Positions 9,479-21,899 of a stretch of 64,000 nucleotides of DNA are shown one piece after another. The DNA lies in assembly GCA_948567375.1 (NCBI GenBank), contig OX419757.1, positions 4,278,001-4,342,000 of the forward strand. Reading direction: 5' to 3'. A program made the position numbers and the translations under genes. Position 1 is the first letter of the stretch. The number at the start of each line of letters is the position of its first letter. The stretch comes from Lunularia cruciata (taxonomy: Eukaryota > Streptophyta > Marchantiopsida > Lunulariales > Lunulariaceae). The notes under the pieces are model-generated. The model searched no databases. It worked only from the letters and a program-made list of their open reading frames with translations, and had not been told where the DNA came from.

Positions 9479-12400
9479 AGATGGATAAGGAGCAATTGGC
9501 TTAGTTTCCATCCCTTCCTCAACTTGATCTCACCCAAGACATGCATAAAGATATATTTGTAGTCTTTAGCCAATTACAATGGGAGATGTTAGTGTTTAAC
9601 TTGGTGAACAAATCTACCAATTTGATCTTGCCTTGCTAATTACAAGAGTGGTGATCAATTGCCATATCTCTCTTCAAGCAACTTTGGGGACAAAACAATT
9701 TGCCTCATTATGGGAGTTTGGTGTGGAATTTTGGGAACTCTGGAGAACTAGGTGCATGTTGGTTGAAGCTATCTTACAAGGGCACATTTCTTTGGCAAAT
9801 CCCTATGAGTTGACCTATGTAGCGGTGCATCTTTTGTACTTCACCTTGAGGTACTTGACACATTGCCTCAAGCTAGTTAACCAAGGCTTACCTTTGAAGC
9901 CACATGTATATCCAATGAGGGGACACATTAAAGTGGCTTGAGTAACAAATGAAGATATTGCTCATATCTACAAGGATGCTTGACTACAAAGAATCCACAA
10001 TGTTACCATCAACAATGATCATGGATCCCAAAATATAAATATTAGTACTATGGTGCAAGAGTTCAGATATGCATTTAATCAATTGGGAGAAAAGACTCAC
10101 ACCAACTTTGCCCACTTGTTGGACATGTCCCTTAGTGCATTAGCAAAACAAGTCTGGACTTCCCAAGGTCAAGAATTCAAATATTCCTTGACTTATGAGG
10201 CCTTGAGTGCTTGCATGGTCAAATATTACAACAAAGTGCAAGACAAAGACCTCACTCAACAAGGAAGAACATGATTTGAGTAGTTCAGACTGCCCAAGGG
10301 TTGTCCCAAACATCTCATATTGAGCAAGCCCATAGTGAAAGGACTTCCCATATCTTACCACCCTCAATGGAAAATCAGGGTAAGGAGTCCCATATAGAAT
10401 CCCATTGAGTCCAATTGCAGCACATAAGGATTTCCACTATGTTCTTAGACTTTGTACCAAATTGCACATGTCTTTCTTCCATTCCAAGACCATGCAAGAT
10501 TAATGATCCCAACAAATATTTTGGTATGTTGGTTGTCTCTAGGATTTGAAGGTCATGCCTTGGTCATTGCCACTTGTGCCGACATGGAGATAATAGGCCT
10601 ACCCGCCATATTGGATGCTCTTCATGAGTGATTAAGAGAAGCATCTCAAGAATGGTTGGATGTGGAAATACCTTGCATTATACCTTAAGAGGAATTCAAC
10701 ATTTCTCAAGAAGCCACACTATTGGCTAGACATATGACATCATCCTATGAGTATGCAAGAAACTATTGACATGTTGGAAGGATGGGATCAATAGCCCATA
10801 GTTTTCCATTCTTTTTACTACAAAGTCTTAGCCACAATATATAATTGGCTTGGACGGATGGATGTGAAGGAGAAAAGTGCCTTCAACCCTTTTTGTCAAG
10901 AGATCAAGTATACTACCTTTATGTATCTGATATAGCAAGCTAACATGTAGAGTTTTCAACTCAAAAGGACCATAGGGTTGGCACATATAGATAGGTTCAT
11001 CAATGTATAGGACTCCATTTTTTGGGACTACCAAGAGAGAGATTGTATGGGAACCTTCAATCAAATAAGGTTCCCATTCTTTGCTTCTACTAACAAAGAG
11101 AAGAAGCAAAGATAGCAGCTTGCCTAGAGTGCAAGGTCTTAAGAGAGAGCTATGTTGTGGAGAAAAGTGTGGGTACCCTTAGGTGGGAATCCATCTATGG
11201 GAAGTCCTAACTTAGGATTGTTATTACGAACCAATTGTACACTGTCATGTTAGATTAGGATTATATGGGGAAGACATCTAATAAAGGGGATATTAGTAGC
11301 ATGAAGGGAAAGACACATTGAAGGAAATAGCCACCTACTATAAGCATAGCAATTAGGGCCATGAGTAAAATTCTTTTTTGGGTTAGCCAAGGTATTTAAG
11401 GAATTAGAACTTCATAATAAGGCTTGGTTTTGTCTTGAAGGTATAGGAGATTGGCCTTTCCCACTTACAAGAATAGAGTTTTAAGAGACTACAAGAGTAA
11501 CAATCAAAAGCCAAACATACATTGTATTAGGACTTGTAGTAGAGAAAACTTGAGCTATTGAAAGGCAATAAAAAGAGGAATTCAATCTTATAGTTAAAAT
11601 ATGTGATTGAATGTACAGAAATGCTTGATTCAATATAAATTTTTTTATGGCACAATACTCTTTGTTCCTTGTTGCCCTATTGTTCCAATTGATTGGGAAG
11701 ATAGGAAGCTCTCCCTATCAACTAAATACTTGGAGATTGAATGACCTACTACAAAAGGCTAAAGGGTTCATGGAGGTGAAAGACCCTTGAACCATCTTTG
11801 AAGTAAGTGTCTTTGGGAACTTCTTATGTGCAAGTGGAGAAACACCCAACTATGGGAGTCCAGACTACCACTCCTCCCTAAGCCAAATCAAAGGCCGGCC
11901 AAGCATGGGGTTATATAAGTCACCTTCTGAACATCCTATAGCCCATTATCCTTCCATTGCAGGACTGGTTTTTCTCACGTGACACTCCTCCAACCCAGTA
12001 GTTATTACCTTCCACAAGCCAGTAGTAGCCAAATGGATCCCATGCTCCTAAACCAAGTTGGCTCCAACATCAACTACCTTTGCTCTAGAAGTAGGAACCA
12101 CACTATCTCTACCCTCACAAAGTGTGGCATCCAACTAGAACACTAGATTTGGATCAATGCTAAATATAAACATGTCCTTGGTTAAGAAGAAAGGGAACCC
12201 TATAGTCAACTAACCCACCTCCAACATCATACTAAACATAGTCTTTATAGAGGTAGGTGGTTGATTCATAACTAGTCGATCCCCTCTTTCCATGCTTTCA
12301 CTAGGATGTCTAGGGGCTATGGATGTTATATGTAGTAACTCTTAAAGTCTAAAAATTTGGGGAAGTTGGACTTGTCTACTGGCCTCTCATCATTGTAGGC

Positions 12401-12940
12401 CCAACTCCATTGATGCTCCTTTAATTTGAAGAGAAAATATTGCACTCCTAGGCACTATGATGGATGCATCTACTTATGTTACACATGAAGTCAATGACAT
12501 CTCTATCATTAACATATGAGGTGGAAGCCTCAACATCTAAATCTGATCTCCTTTGAGTTATAGCCATGCTAGCTGATCTCTCCTCCAATTGCTTAATCTG
12601 AGTAACCATGGCCATATCATAAACAAGGGCAAGCAATGTACCCCTACTTGATACTTTTCCTTTACCGCCATCTCTATCACCCCATCATCCATGACCAAGC
12701 TCCCTCTACCACTTGTGATAGTAGCCCTACCCTCCATAACTGTAGGTCGGGGTCAAAGCATTGATCACTAATAGGACCATATCTATGGCAATGGTAACAC
12801 TATCTTTGGGCTCGCTATTACACTCCAAAGATATCATGCCCACTACCTTAGGTGCATGCTCTCTTGTAGTGGGGTCCACTAAAGTCCAACAAGTAACACC
12901 AACACTCATTGGCTATTGTTGACCAAAAAATGAGGGTAAG
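9479..12940 (+). pseudogene. Decayed retroelement internal region, right half, plus unassigned DNA
   Basis: This continues the unit interrupted by element A. Coding-like pieces on the plus strand include 9633-9941 and 10050-10274. Further pieces continue to about 10800 with interspersed stops (for example LVIATCADMEIIGLPAILDAL near 10560). I cannot assign them to a domain. From about 11,100 to 12,940 I see no coding signal, only AT-rich sequence that may be an LTR or spacer. Confidence 0.3.
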
Positions 12941-13960
12941 TGTTATACCAACAGCTAGACATTTTATCTAGAGGTGAAAATTGGCTTGGTAAAATCTAGA
13001 AGGATGGTGTATATGATGAGCTAGGTAGGTTAGATAGAGGTGTCACTAGAAGAGTACTTCTACTAATAGGGATGGAGCCAAAACTAGCATGAAAACTTTA
13101 GAGCCAATTTTGGAGGCCTAAACAAATGAATTAGGCCTCCAAATGGAGAAAGTACTTCTCTTTTGGGGGAAAAAACCTTACTATCAATCCTCATTGTTCA
13201 TCTCATCAAGAGATTTCTAATGGGTACCTCCTCCACATAATTCTAAGCTTCTTACAAGAAGATTCCCTATATATTCCTTTTGATCAAACTTATTTGACCC
13301 ACTAGATAGGACAAGGACCAACATGTCAACCATCTAGGTAACTAATCTAAGAGTGGAGCTAGCTAACATATCACCAATCCATGTATCTGATCTAAGGGTG
13401 GAGCTTCTTTTGAGTGGATCCTTGTTGCTATATAGAAAAGAGAAGATGCTCCCTAAGAAATCCAATTTAGTAATACATAGGTTAAGCATATGCCATGGTC
13501 TACACAAGAAGATAAGTGGTTCAGCTCATTGAGGCTACGTCCAGAAGAACACACTACAATTGAATTTCTGATCATCAAATCAATTTATCACTGAGAGGTC
13601 ATACTAGCCCACACATGTAGTAGTCTGCCCTAGACTTACTATCACAATCAGTCTAACTTGAGTTACTCAAGACTTGAGTGAACTCCTAACAATCTTCCCC
13701 TTGACTCATGTCTTGGGATCTTTAACCTCTATAAAATATATGATTACTTTGCAAGAAGTCCTAGAAGGAGGCCTAACATAGGTCCCTTTGTAAACTAGAG
13801 TTAACTAGAAGTAAGTTGTACCTAAACAAGATAGAGTAAAATCATATATAGAGATAACTTGAGAAGGTGCTCCTTTAGGGCATTGGAGTATTGAGTGTGA
13901 AGCTTGTGTTTTCTCTCTTGTATCTCTCTTAGAGAGTGCTCATGTCCTTGGAGTATTACA
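12941..13960 (+). repeat. Family II 5' LTR (1,020 bp)
   Basis: It begins TGTTATACCAACAGCTAGAC and ends GGAGTATTACA, directly followed by ATGGTATTAGAGC, a Met-tRNA-type primer site. The first 260 bp match the sequence starting at 20804. The last 100 bp match, inverted, the segments starting at 15816 and 16229. This defines the LTR ends independently of any database. Confidence 0.82.
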
Positions 13961-13973
13961 ATGGTATTAGAGC
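13961..13973 (+). other. Primer binding site of the Family II element
   Basis: ATGGTATTAGAGC directly follows the LTR end. The younger inverted copy has the intact form TGGTATCAGAGCGAG on the minus strand (near 16205-16226), which matches the initiator Met-tRNA complement. The older copy differs by a C-to-T change. Confidence 0.7.
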
Positions 13974-14719
13974 ATATGTTTTAATCCAAGAGTGTGGATC
14001 ATCCCTCTTGGAAGAACACGTGATGTTGAAATTGAGTGATTTTTAGGGGAAAAAACATAATGCAATTGTTAGACTTGGAGGGTGTTTTAGAAAGAGGATG
14101 GGATGGAGGTGCTTGGAGGACAATTTCCTACACACAACTCTCTATTCTTGATTATGTACATCCAACATGAGCAAATGAGAGTATCTCTTGTTTATCCTTT
14201 TGGAGCAAAGTTCATGGATAGAGTGATGAATTCACAAACTCAATGATTCTACCTGTGGTGATATACAATAGATAGTTTGATTTGACAATCTTCATTTTGT
14301 TATGATTTTATGGATTTGAATGTATCAAATCCTCTCCCTTTAGGCATGCAAGCAAAAATCCATTATGTGATTAGGCTAAAAGTGATGTTTAGGGATTTCG
14401 TAGTGCATTGTTTTGGTGAGGAATATTATCAATGAGTGATAGCCTTTGAGATCCCAATGGTAGTCCCAATAGTTTGTGCTCTATCCCAAGTGATCATAAT
14501 AAGTCTTTATCGAAGTAAGAAGTAGCAATTGAACATTGGTCTTGTTTAAGAATCATGGATCCATAGTTGTAGGAGTTGATGCAAAGAATGCAAGAGATGT
14601 TGAATGAGTTTTGGGAGATCAAGATGACCATGGAGGAATTGCAAAATCAAGTACATAACTTCAAGAACAATCAAGTAATGAAAGAAGTGGAAACATCTCA
14701 ACAACCCGCACCAAAGATC

Positions 14720-15411
14720 TATAACATCCACTTGTGCATGTGTGTGGTATTATGATATTTAGCTTAGTATTACAAATACTTGAGAGATATTATTTATATA
14801 GAGATAAAGGATGGTTCTACATTAGTCATGATTAGCTAAATTTAGTCATAGCTAAGATAGTGGGGACCTTACTTTAGAGGAAGTGGAAAAGATGAGCACC
14901 ACTATCTTGGATTCTAGTGTGTAGACTTGGTATTACTCTTTGGTGTTTGGCTTTGAGGAAAGGATTGAGAATGCTTGGGCCCGCAAACCATTTTGTTTTG
15001 GATTCTTCTATAGTCCAAGGATAACCCATGTGAAAGAATCCTTGACTTAATGGTTGGATCAAGATAAGATCATATGCTTAGTGGAATATGCCCATGTGGA
15101 TGGATATTCCTTTATACTTTTTGACTTTACTTGATTTTTAGCCTAGTAACTTGAGTTACTCTAGTAATTTGTAACTTTGGTGCATAACTATTTCACAAGT
15201 ATATAAACTAGGGGTGAGGAGGTACTCATCAAGCTTTCATTTTCAACTATTTCTCTCTCATTGGGTTCTCTTGTGAGCAATGTCTTGAGTCTTGGAGTGT
15301 TAACCTTGGAGGAGTATGATGGAGTTGGGGTTCTTTGCCTTCTTAGTCCATGGTGTGCTATCATAATAGCCATTAGAGGTTTATCTTGAGTGAGAGATAG
15401 GCCAGCTCACA
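14720..15411 (-). repeat. Family III LTR, inverted, inside Family II gag
   Basis: The reverse complement matches 26807-27505 and 32639-33332 over essentially their whole length. Shared blocks include the region around the ACTCAAGATGAACC sequence at one end and CATGCACAA near the other. The termini on the plus strand are TATAACATCC and GCTCACA. Flanking 5-mers (AGATC and TAACA) do not match, so the insertion may have been altered later. Confidence 0.75.
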
Positions 15412-15815
15412 TAACAAAGTACCTGGAGAGTCACTCGTGTCAATGACACCGACCTTGATCAGCAACCAAGCTACATTGTTACTACAAATGAAAAAGACGT
15501 GCAACATCAAGCCTTACAAGGAATAATGTTCCATGGGAGTAGTGGAAAATAAGATTTTGAGAATTGATACCTCTGATTGTTCACGATTGAGATCATTGAT
15601 TGTTTTGGAAGTGTGTTTGGATGTGCGTACTTGACCGATAAATCCCTTACTTGGTATGATGCTTGGGAATGATCATTGCTGGTAGAAGGAAGAGAGGTCA
15701 CTTGGACAACCATGCAAGAAGGGTTGCACAAGCATTCCCAATCTGTGGATTCTATGTAGATGGCCCAAACCAAACTCTAGGGGGTCAAAGCAAAAGAAAA
15801 GCATACAAGAGTACA

Positions 15816-16967
15816 TGTAATACTCCGAGGACAAGAGAAGAGTGAATACACAAATTGCACACTCAAACATTCGATGCCCCAAGGGTGCACCTTCTCTTTA
15901 TTATATAGACAAAGAGGATCTCCTCCAAGGAAGCTCCACCATAGGATTAGGGACATAGATAAACTAGTGATTAAGTGATAAACTAGTGATACTCTCATCT
16001 GCTCACGCTGGATGTACATAACCTTGATATGGAATGGGTTTGAGAATGGAAAGCTAGGTGCGGGAAATTGTCCCCCCGGCGCATCCATCCCATCCGCTCT
16101 CTAAAGTCCTTCCTAAGTCTAGCGATTACTCTATGTTCTCCACCTCAAATTACTCAGTTTCAGTAGTTCGTGCTATTCCAAGAGGGGTGATCCACTCTCT
16201 TGGACTAGAACACTCGCTCTGATACCATTGTAATACTCCGAGGACAAGAGAAGAGCGAAAACACAGATTGCACACTCAAACATTCGATGCCCCAAGGGTG
16301 CACCTTCTCTTTATTATATAGACAAAGAGGATCTCCTCCAAGGAAGCTCCACCATAGGATTAGGGACATAGATAGGTGACATGTCAGCAAGCTCCACCCT
16401 TGGATTACTGACTTGGATGGGTGACCTGTCTGGTCTAGGTCCTATCTGGTTGGTCAAACGAGCTTTGACCGGAGGGAATCTTTTAGGGAATCTTCTTGTA
16501 GGAATCTCAAAATCACATGAGTAAGGTACCGTTGGAAAGCTCTCGACGAGACAAACCAGGGGGGAGGGAAGGCCAGCCTTTCCTCTATTGGGGGGGGGAT
16601 TTGCACATTTTCGAGGCCTTATTCATCCGTTTAGGCCTCCGAAATTGCCTTCAAAGATTTCAGGCATATTTCGGTTCCTACTCTATTAGTAGAAGTCCCC
16701 TTTTGGCGATACCTCTTTCTGATCTGTTTAGTCCATCATGTGTAACATCCTTCCAGATGTTACCAAACCAATTCTCACCTTTAAATCATATGTCTAGCTA
16801 TTGGTTCTAAGGTTCTCAAGTCTATTTCGGTTTCTGCCCTATTAGTAGAAGTACTCTTTTGGTGATACTTCTATCTGATCTATTTTGACCATCATGTATA
16901 ACATCATTCTAGATGTTACCAAACCAAATTTCACATCTAGATCATATAGCTAACCCTTGGTATTATA
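15816..16967 (-). mobile_element. Family II deletion derivative, inverted and younger
   Basis: On the minus strand it reads: complete 5' LTR (16967 to 16229), Met-tRNA primer site, about 260 bp of leader and gag start, then only the last ~150 bp of the 3' LTR (to 15816). A perfect 5-bp duplication GTACA flanks it (15811-15815 and 16968-16972). It retains CpG sites lost in the host copy, for example CTCCGAGG and GGCGCATCC, so it is probably younger. Gag, pol and most of the 3' LTR are deleted. Confidence 0.85.
16662..16967. repeat. Tandem duplication of about 155 bp within the inverted LTR
   Basis: Two adjacent units (about 16662-16811 and 16812-16967) both contain TTAGTAGAAGT, then the block around AGATGTTACCAAACCAA, then the LTR-end-like sequence. 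The older plus-strand LTRs have a single unit, so the duplication is specific to this lineage. Confidence 0.7.
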
Positions 16968-17589
16968 GTACATGGATGCATTTCTTGATCTACAAGTTGC
17001 AATAATTGATATGAGTCCAACCAAAGCTCTTGATAATCTGAAAAGGCAATTAAAAGAGTAAATTTGGCAAGAGATAATGGTACAAAATCCTCACATTTTT
17101 TTTGAAGCCATTGCTTATGCTCAAAGAAGAGCAAGGGTACTTCAAGGAGGTAAGCGGTAACACCAATGCAAACTATTGAGTTGAGACATATTATTTTGGA
17201 ATTGTTCTTATGTTCATTTGATTATGAAACCAAGGAGCAAGACCACTCCAAGGAGAATGAGGATGGATCAAAGAAAGGAAAGAAGGATTCCACAAGGAGA
17301 AGATGCTCAAGAAGAACAATGATATTGTTACAATTATGGCCAAGTTGGGCATATAGCCATCAATTGTTGTGCTCATCATCCTAGAAGTCCTTAGCCTCCA
17401 TTCAAGTAACTTGTGAACCACATGGAGAGATGAATCAAAGAAGAAGATACTGAAATCACATTGGAAAATGAAGATTACCAATAAATGTACCTTATGACCT
17501 TACTAGCTTAGTGAAGAAGAGTAAAAGTGGATGGAGGAAGAGGACGAGTATGCAAAGGTGGAGGAAGACAAACACACAACTTATTATCA

Positions 17590-20100
17590 TAAATGGAGTC
17601 CTTAAAGGCAATCTAGGTGAAAGTAGTGATAGACCTTGGAGCAATAGAGAATTTCTTGTTCACTCTATTGTAATAAGGTTGTGGATGGAATTAAAGAAGG
17701 ATGAGAATGACAAAGTAGAGTTATCTAATGGTTAGACAAAGAGGATTGAGTCATTACCTAGAAAGGTAGTACTCTGTAGGAGAGTATCAAGAAGCAATTG
17801 AGTGGCAAGTGATAGAGTTAGCCCATTATAATGTGATCTTAGGCATGTTGTGGATGGGACACTACAACCCTATGGTGGATTGGACAAAGAAAGTAGTGAG
17901 AATTAGTCAGTGGAAGATCTTTGGGGGTTAAAGAAAGATCACAAAAGCAAGAGTTGCTTCTCTATGTCATAAGAACCACATCTATTGGGAAGAAATATAG
18001 ATGTTCCATGGGTCTAATAAGAGAAGTCTTGAGTGCCAAACACAATGGGCAAATTCCTAAGAAATTGAAAGATGTGGTCAATGAGTTTCAAAATGTCTTT
18101 TTGGATGAATTAACCTTGGTTTACCACCAAAAAGGAGAGTAGATCATAAAATTGAGATACTTCTTTGGAAGATACCTCCTTTGTAAGGCCTCATATGACT
18201 ATCACCTCATGAGTTGGAAGAGTGAAGAAGAAGGATGGAACAATGCACATGTGCATTGACTACCAAGGACTAAATCAACAAATAGTGAAGAACAAATACC
18301 CATTACCTTGCATGGATGACTTGTTTGATCAACTCAATTAGGCAAAACAATTCACCAAACTTGATCTATAGAGTAGTTACAACCAAATCAAGATTGCGGA
18401 GGAAGATATACACAAAATGGCCTTTTGAACAATGTATGGTCACTTTGAGTACTTGGTGATACCTTTTGGCCTCAACAATACTCTAACCACTTTCATGAGT
18501 CTGATGAATGACATATTTCATCTATACTTGGATAAATATATTATCATATTCCTCAATGACATCATAGTCTATAGCACGATGATGATAGAGCACAAGTTAT
18601 ATTTGTGAGAAGTCCTCTAGATTTTGTGATAGAATCAATTGTATGCTAAAATCTCAAAGTGTAAGTTTAGCAAATCTAAAGTAGACTAAGGGTATAGAGT
18701 AAGTGAAGAAGGTATCCAAGTGCTAACACATAAAATAGAGGTTATTTAGAAATGAGGTGCTCAAAAGATCTGACTCAACGTAAGAGTTTCTTGGGATTGA
18801 TAGGGTTTTATCATCAATTTTTCAAGGATTTATTTAAGATTTCACAACCTTTAACAATACTATTGGGCAAGGGGAAGAAGTGGATGTGGAGAACCGTACA
18901 AGAATTGTTCTTTCAAGAATTGAAAGACACATTACTACATGCACCAATCTTGAAATGATATGACCCAAAACATCTACTCAGGATGGCTATAGATGCCTTA
19001 GGCATAGCAATAGGAGTGGTCGTACAACAAGAGTGACATGATGGATGGTACCCAATTTCATTACTCTCTTAGAAGCTATTATTGGCAACAATGCCACTAT
19101 CACACCACCAAACAAGAAGAGTTGGCCATTGTTCTTGCAACCAAGCATTAGAAGCACTATCTTGGTAAGAAGGTATTTGTGGTAGAAATAAACCACAAAA
19201 CTCTAGTCTACTCAAGACACAAAAAGATCTTTCTTGTTGATAGATTTGCTAGGCACAGTGAGAACAACAATTCAACATGACAATCACATATGTGGAAGGT
19301 AAGAAGCAACTTGGAGATGCATTCACCCAAATGCCAATGTAAAAAAATTTGGTGGTGGAGGTCAAGATGAACCTTGCTTTTTGGACAAGGATTCTTGCTG
19401 CTACAAAAACTAATCCACAAATGATTGGTGCTCAATCATCCAAAGGCATTGCAAACACCCCACAACTCACCTTTTGTGATGGTAGGTTATGATCTCAGAT
19501 GCCATAGATCTAAGAACCACCATCTAGAAAAATGTCATGATTCTATTATTGTAGGTCTTATTGGAGTGGACAAGACCTTGGATGCAATCAAATGCCATTA
19601 ATATTGGCTCAAGATGAGCAACAATGTGATGGAATATGTTTGGAGCTACCTCTATATCAACAAAATAAAGCTTCTAATCAAGCTCCATAGGACTCTTCAA
19701 CCCCTCCTCACTCCTACATAACATTAAGAATAGGTAAGCTTGGATCTAGTTTGTAAATTGCCCAAGACCATCTTGGGGTTTGACTCCATCATAGTCTTTG
19801 TTGATTGAATCAACAAAATGATTCATATGTGTCCTATTACTAAGGATGTGACTACCTTGTAACTAGCTCAATTGTACTTAGATGTAGTTTTCTCTCACCA
19901 TAGCCTATCTTAAGTACTCATAATAGATAGAAGCACTCAATTCACTAGTTTGTTTTAGAGAACACTCTCTAGTTTCTTCAAACCAACTGGCTTACCATCC
20001 ACAAACCAATGGACAAACAACATGAGAAAATCACACTATTGAGGACATGCTTTGGGGCTTCTCCTTAGATGAGCAAGCAATGTGGGACATCTTTCTCCCA
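17590..20100 (+). pseudogene. Pol (PR, RT, RNase H, IN) of the Family II element
   Basis: In order: a protease remnant VIDLGAIENFLVHS (about 17620-17665); RT with [26 protein letters not shown] and FEYLVIPFGLNN; and the active site IIIFLNDIIVYS near 18540-18575, where the first Asp of the normal FLDD motif is Asn. RNase H follows (MAIDALGIAIGVVVQQE, about 18980-19035). A damaged integrase has VGVDKTLDAIKCHYYW and a core near 19735-20030. TAG, TAA and TGA codons occur throughout. The polymerase is inactive both by stops and by the missing aspartate. Confidence 0.8.
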
Positions 20101-20559
20101 TTGGTGGAATTTGCTACAACAATTCAATGAATTCCTCCACATAGGTCACACGATTCTTCCTCATGTATGGAGAGCATCCTTTCACACCTTTGAGCTTGAT
20201 TAAGGTCTATCCGGTGGCTACCAAGGTTGATAATGTCAACACTTTTGTTTCTAAAATCTAGTAGGGTGTGGAAGATGCCAAGCACAAGTTGCAGATCACC
20301 CAACATTCATAAAAGTACTATGTAGATGCATGTTTCCAACACATGGAGTTCAATGTTGAAGATCAAGATTGGTTGTCAACCACCAACCTTTTGTTAGTTG
20401 GCCCTCATAAGCTTAGAACTCATTTTATCGGACCTTTCTCCATTCTTTGTTGAATTGACATAATGGACTACTACCTCCAACTTCAACTACACATGAAGAT
20501 CCATCAAGTATTCCATATTTCCTTACTTCACAAATATGCACCTCAACCTTCTCATTTCT

Positions 20560-20803
20560 ATTCCATTCAAGAAATTTGACCTTGCACAACACTCATTGAT
20601 GACATAGAGGAATATGAAGTCCAAAAATGCATCCATAATACTCACCATCCAAGTGTGGAACATCTTTACATTGGAAAAGTGTAACCACTATATGGGGCAT
20701 CATGGGAGCCAGCAGCCAACTTGACCAACGCATTGGTGTTAGTTCAATCTTTTGAGCAACAACTTTGCAACAAGGATGTTGCATCTTAAAATGGGGGGAG
20801 GTT
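20560..20803 (+). pseudogene. Chromodomain remnant and polypurine tract of Family II
   Basis: A frame reads EYEVQKCIHNTHHP.. then YGASWEPAANLTNA, the C-terminal half of a chromodomain (consensus YLVKWKGYxxxxxSWEP), about 20610-20730. The tract AAATGGGGGGAGG (about 20789-20801) directly precedes the LTR start at 20804. Family II is therefore also a chromovirus. Confidence 0.65.
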
Positions 20804-21074
20804 TGTAATACCAATAACTAGACATTTTATCTAGAGGTGAAAATTGGCTTGGTAACATCTAAAAGGATGTTTTGTATGATGGGCTTGGTAGATGAGATAG
20901 AGTTATCACCAAAAGACTACTTCTACTAATAGAGCAAAAGTAAAAAATAGCCAAAAAACTTTAGAGCCAATTTTGGAGGCCTAAATGGATGAATTAGACC
21001 TTGAAAATGGAAACATTTCTCTCCCTTTGGGAAAAGAGCCTGCCTTCTTCCCCCATTTTTTGTCTCATCAAGAG
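20804..21074 (+). repeat. Family II 3' LTR, first segment
   Basis: It begins TGTAATACCAATAACTAGAC and tracks the 5' LTR (12941-13205), through the CTCATCAAGAG block where copy B is inserted. Later pieces of the same LTR are 23769-~23806 and ~28298-28388. Confidence 0.82.
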
Positions 21075-21899
21075 TGTAATAATATGGAGTTTAGCAATGA
21101 ATTTAGTTATTTAAGGTTAACTAAGTAGCAAATATGCCAAAATTAGCCTAGAATATTTTAGAAGTATCTAGGAAGGTTCTTGTGAAGCTTCCCAACTAGC
21201 TTAGCTTGCACCCCAAGTAGATAGCTTCTAGAAGAAAGTTTCTTAAAGCTTCTAACTAGCTTAGCTTGCACCCCAAGTAGATGGCTTCTAAAAAGAAGCT
21301 TCTTGAGAGGCTTCTCGGTTAACTTGACTTGCACTCCAAGAAAGTGGCTCAAGGAAGCTTCTTGAGAAGCTTCTCAAGAGCCTTGTATCCTCTCTATAAA
21401 TACCAAAGCCAAAGCTCACGCTAGGCATTTGGGGTTTCCCACAATCAAGTGTCCCAATGTGATCTTCCATTCTCTTATTAATCTCTTTTGTCTTGGTCTT
21501 TTACATTTAGTATCAGAGCAAAAATGGGATGGATGGAATTTATGGACCACCAAATCCATTTCTACCAAACCATTGCAATTTTCATGTCTAGGTACTACCC
21601 AAGCATCATTTGATACAATTTATCACCCCACACTTTGGGCAAGATTTTTGAATACAATCACCTTATCTGAGGAACCCTTGATACTTTCGGTTGTAGTTTA
21701 TGGAGAATGATGGATGTGCTGAATCAATGTGTTGATAAATTAGATAAATTGGAGGTGGTGTGATAGAGTAGTAACTATGGTGGCAATGCTCAAGGTTATC
21801 ATTGCTATGCAACAACAAATTGAGCACCTTACTTGATGGTTGGATGAACGAGATCATTGATGATAAAAGCAAGTAGGGAGAATACAAGTTCAAGAAGGA

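Larger units (their letters stand above)
14000..17500 (+). pseudogene. Gag of the Family II element, split by two insertions
   Basis: The pieces are a coiled-coil-like stretch ahead of 14720 (LMQRMQEMLNEFWEIKMTMEELQNQ), a middle portion 15412-15815, and the remainder from 16968. Removing the 15816-16967 insertion with one GTACA restores a frame reading KQKKSIQEYMDAFLDLQVAIIDMS. The zinc knuckle at 17326-17367 reads CYNYGQVGHIAINC. It lacks the second cysteine (TGT to TAT) but is otherwise CX2CX4HX4C. Numerous stops are present. Confidence 0.65.

Noticed and set aside
16590-16600. Run of G residues as a polypurine tract
   Set aside because: It lies within the inverted Family II LTR and not next to an LTR start, so it is not in a position to prime.
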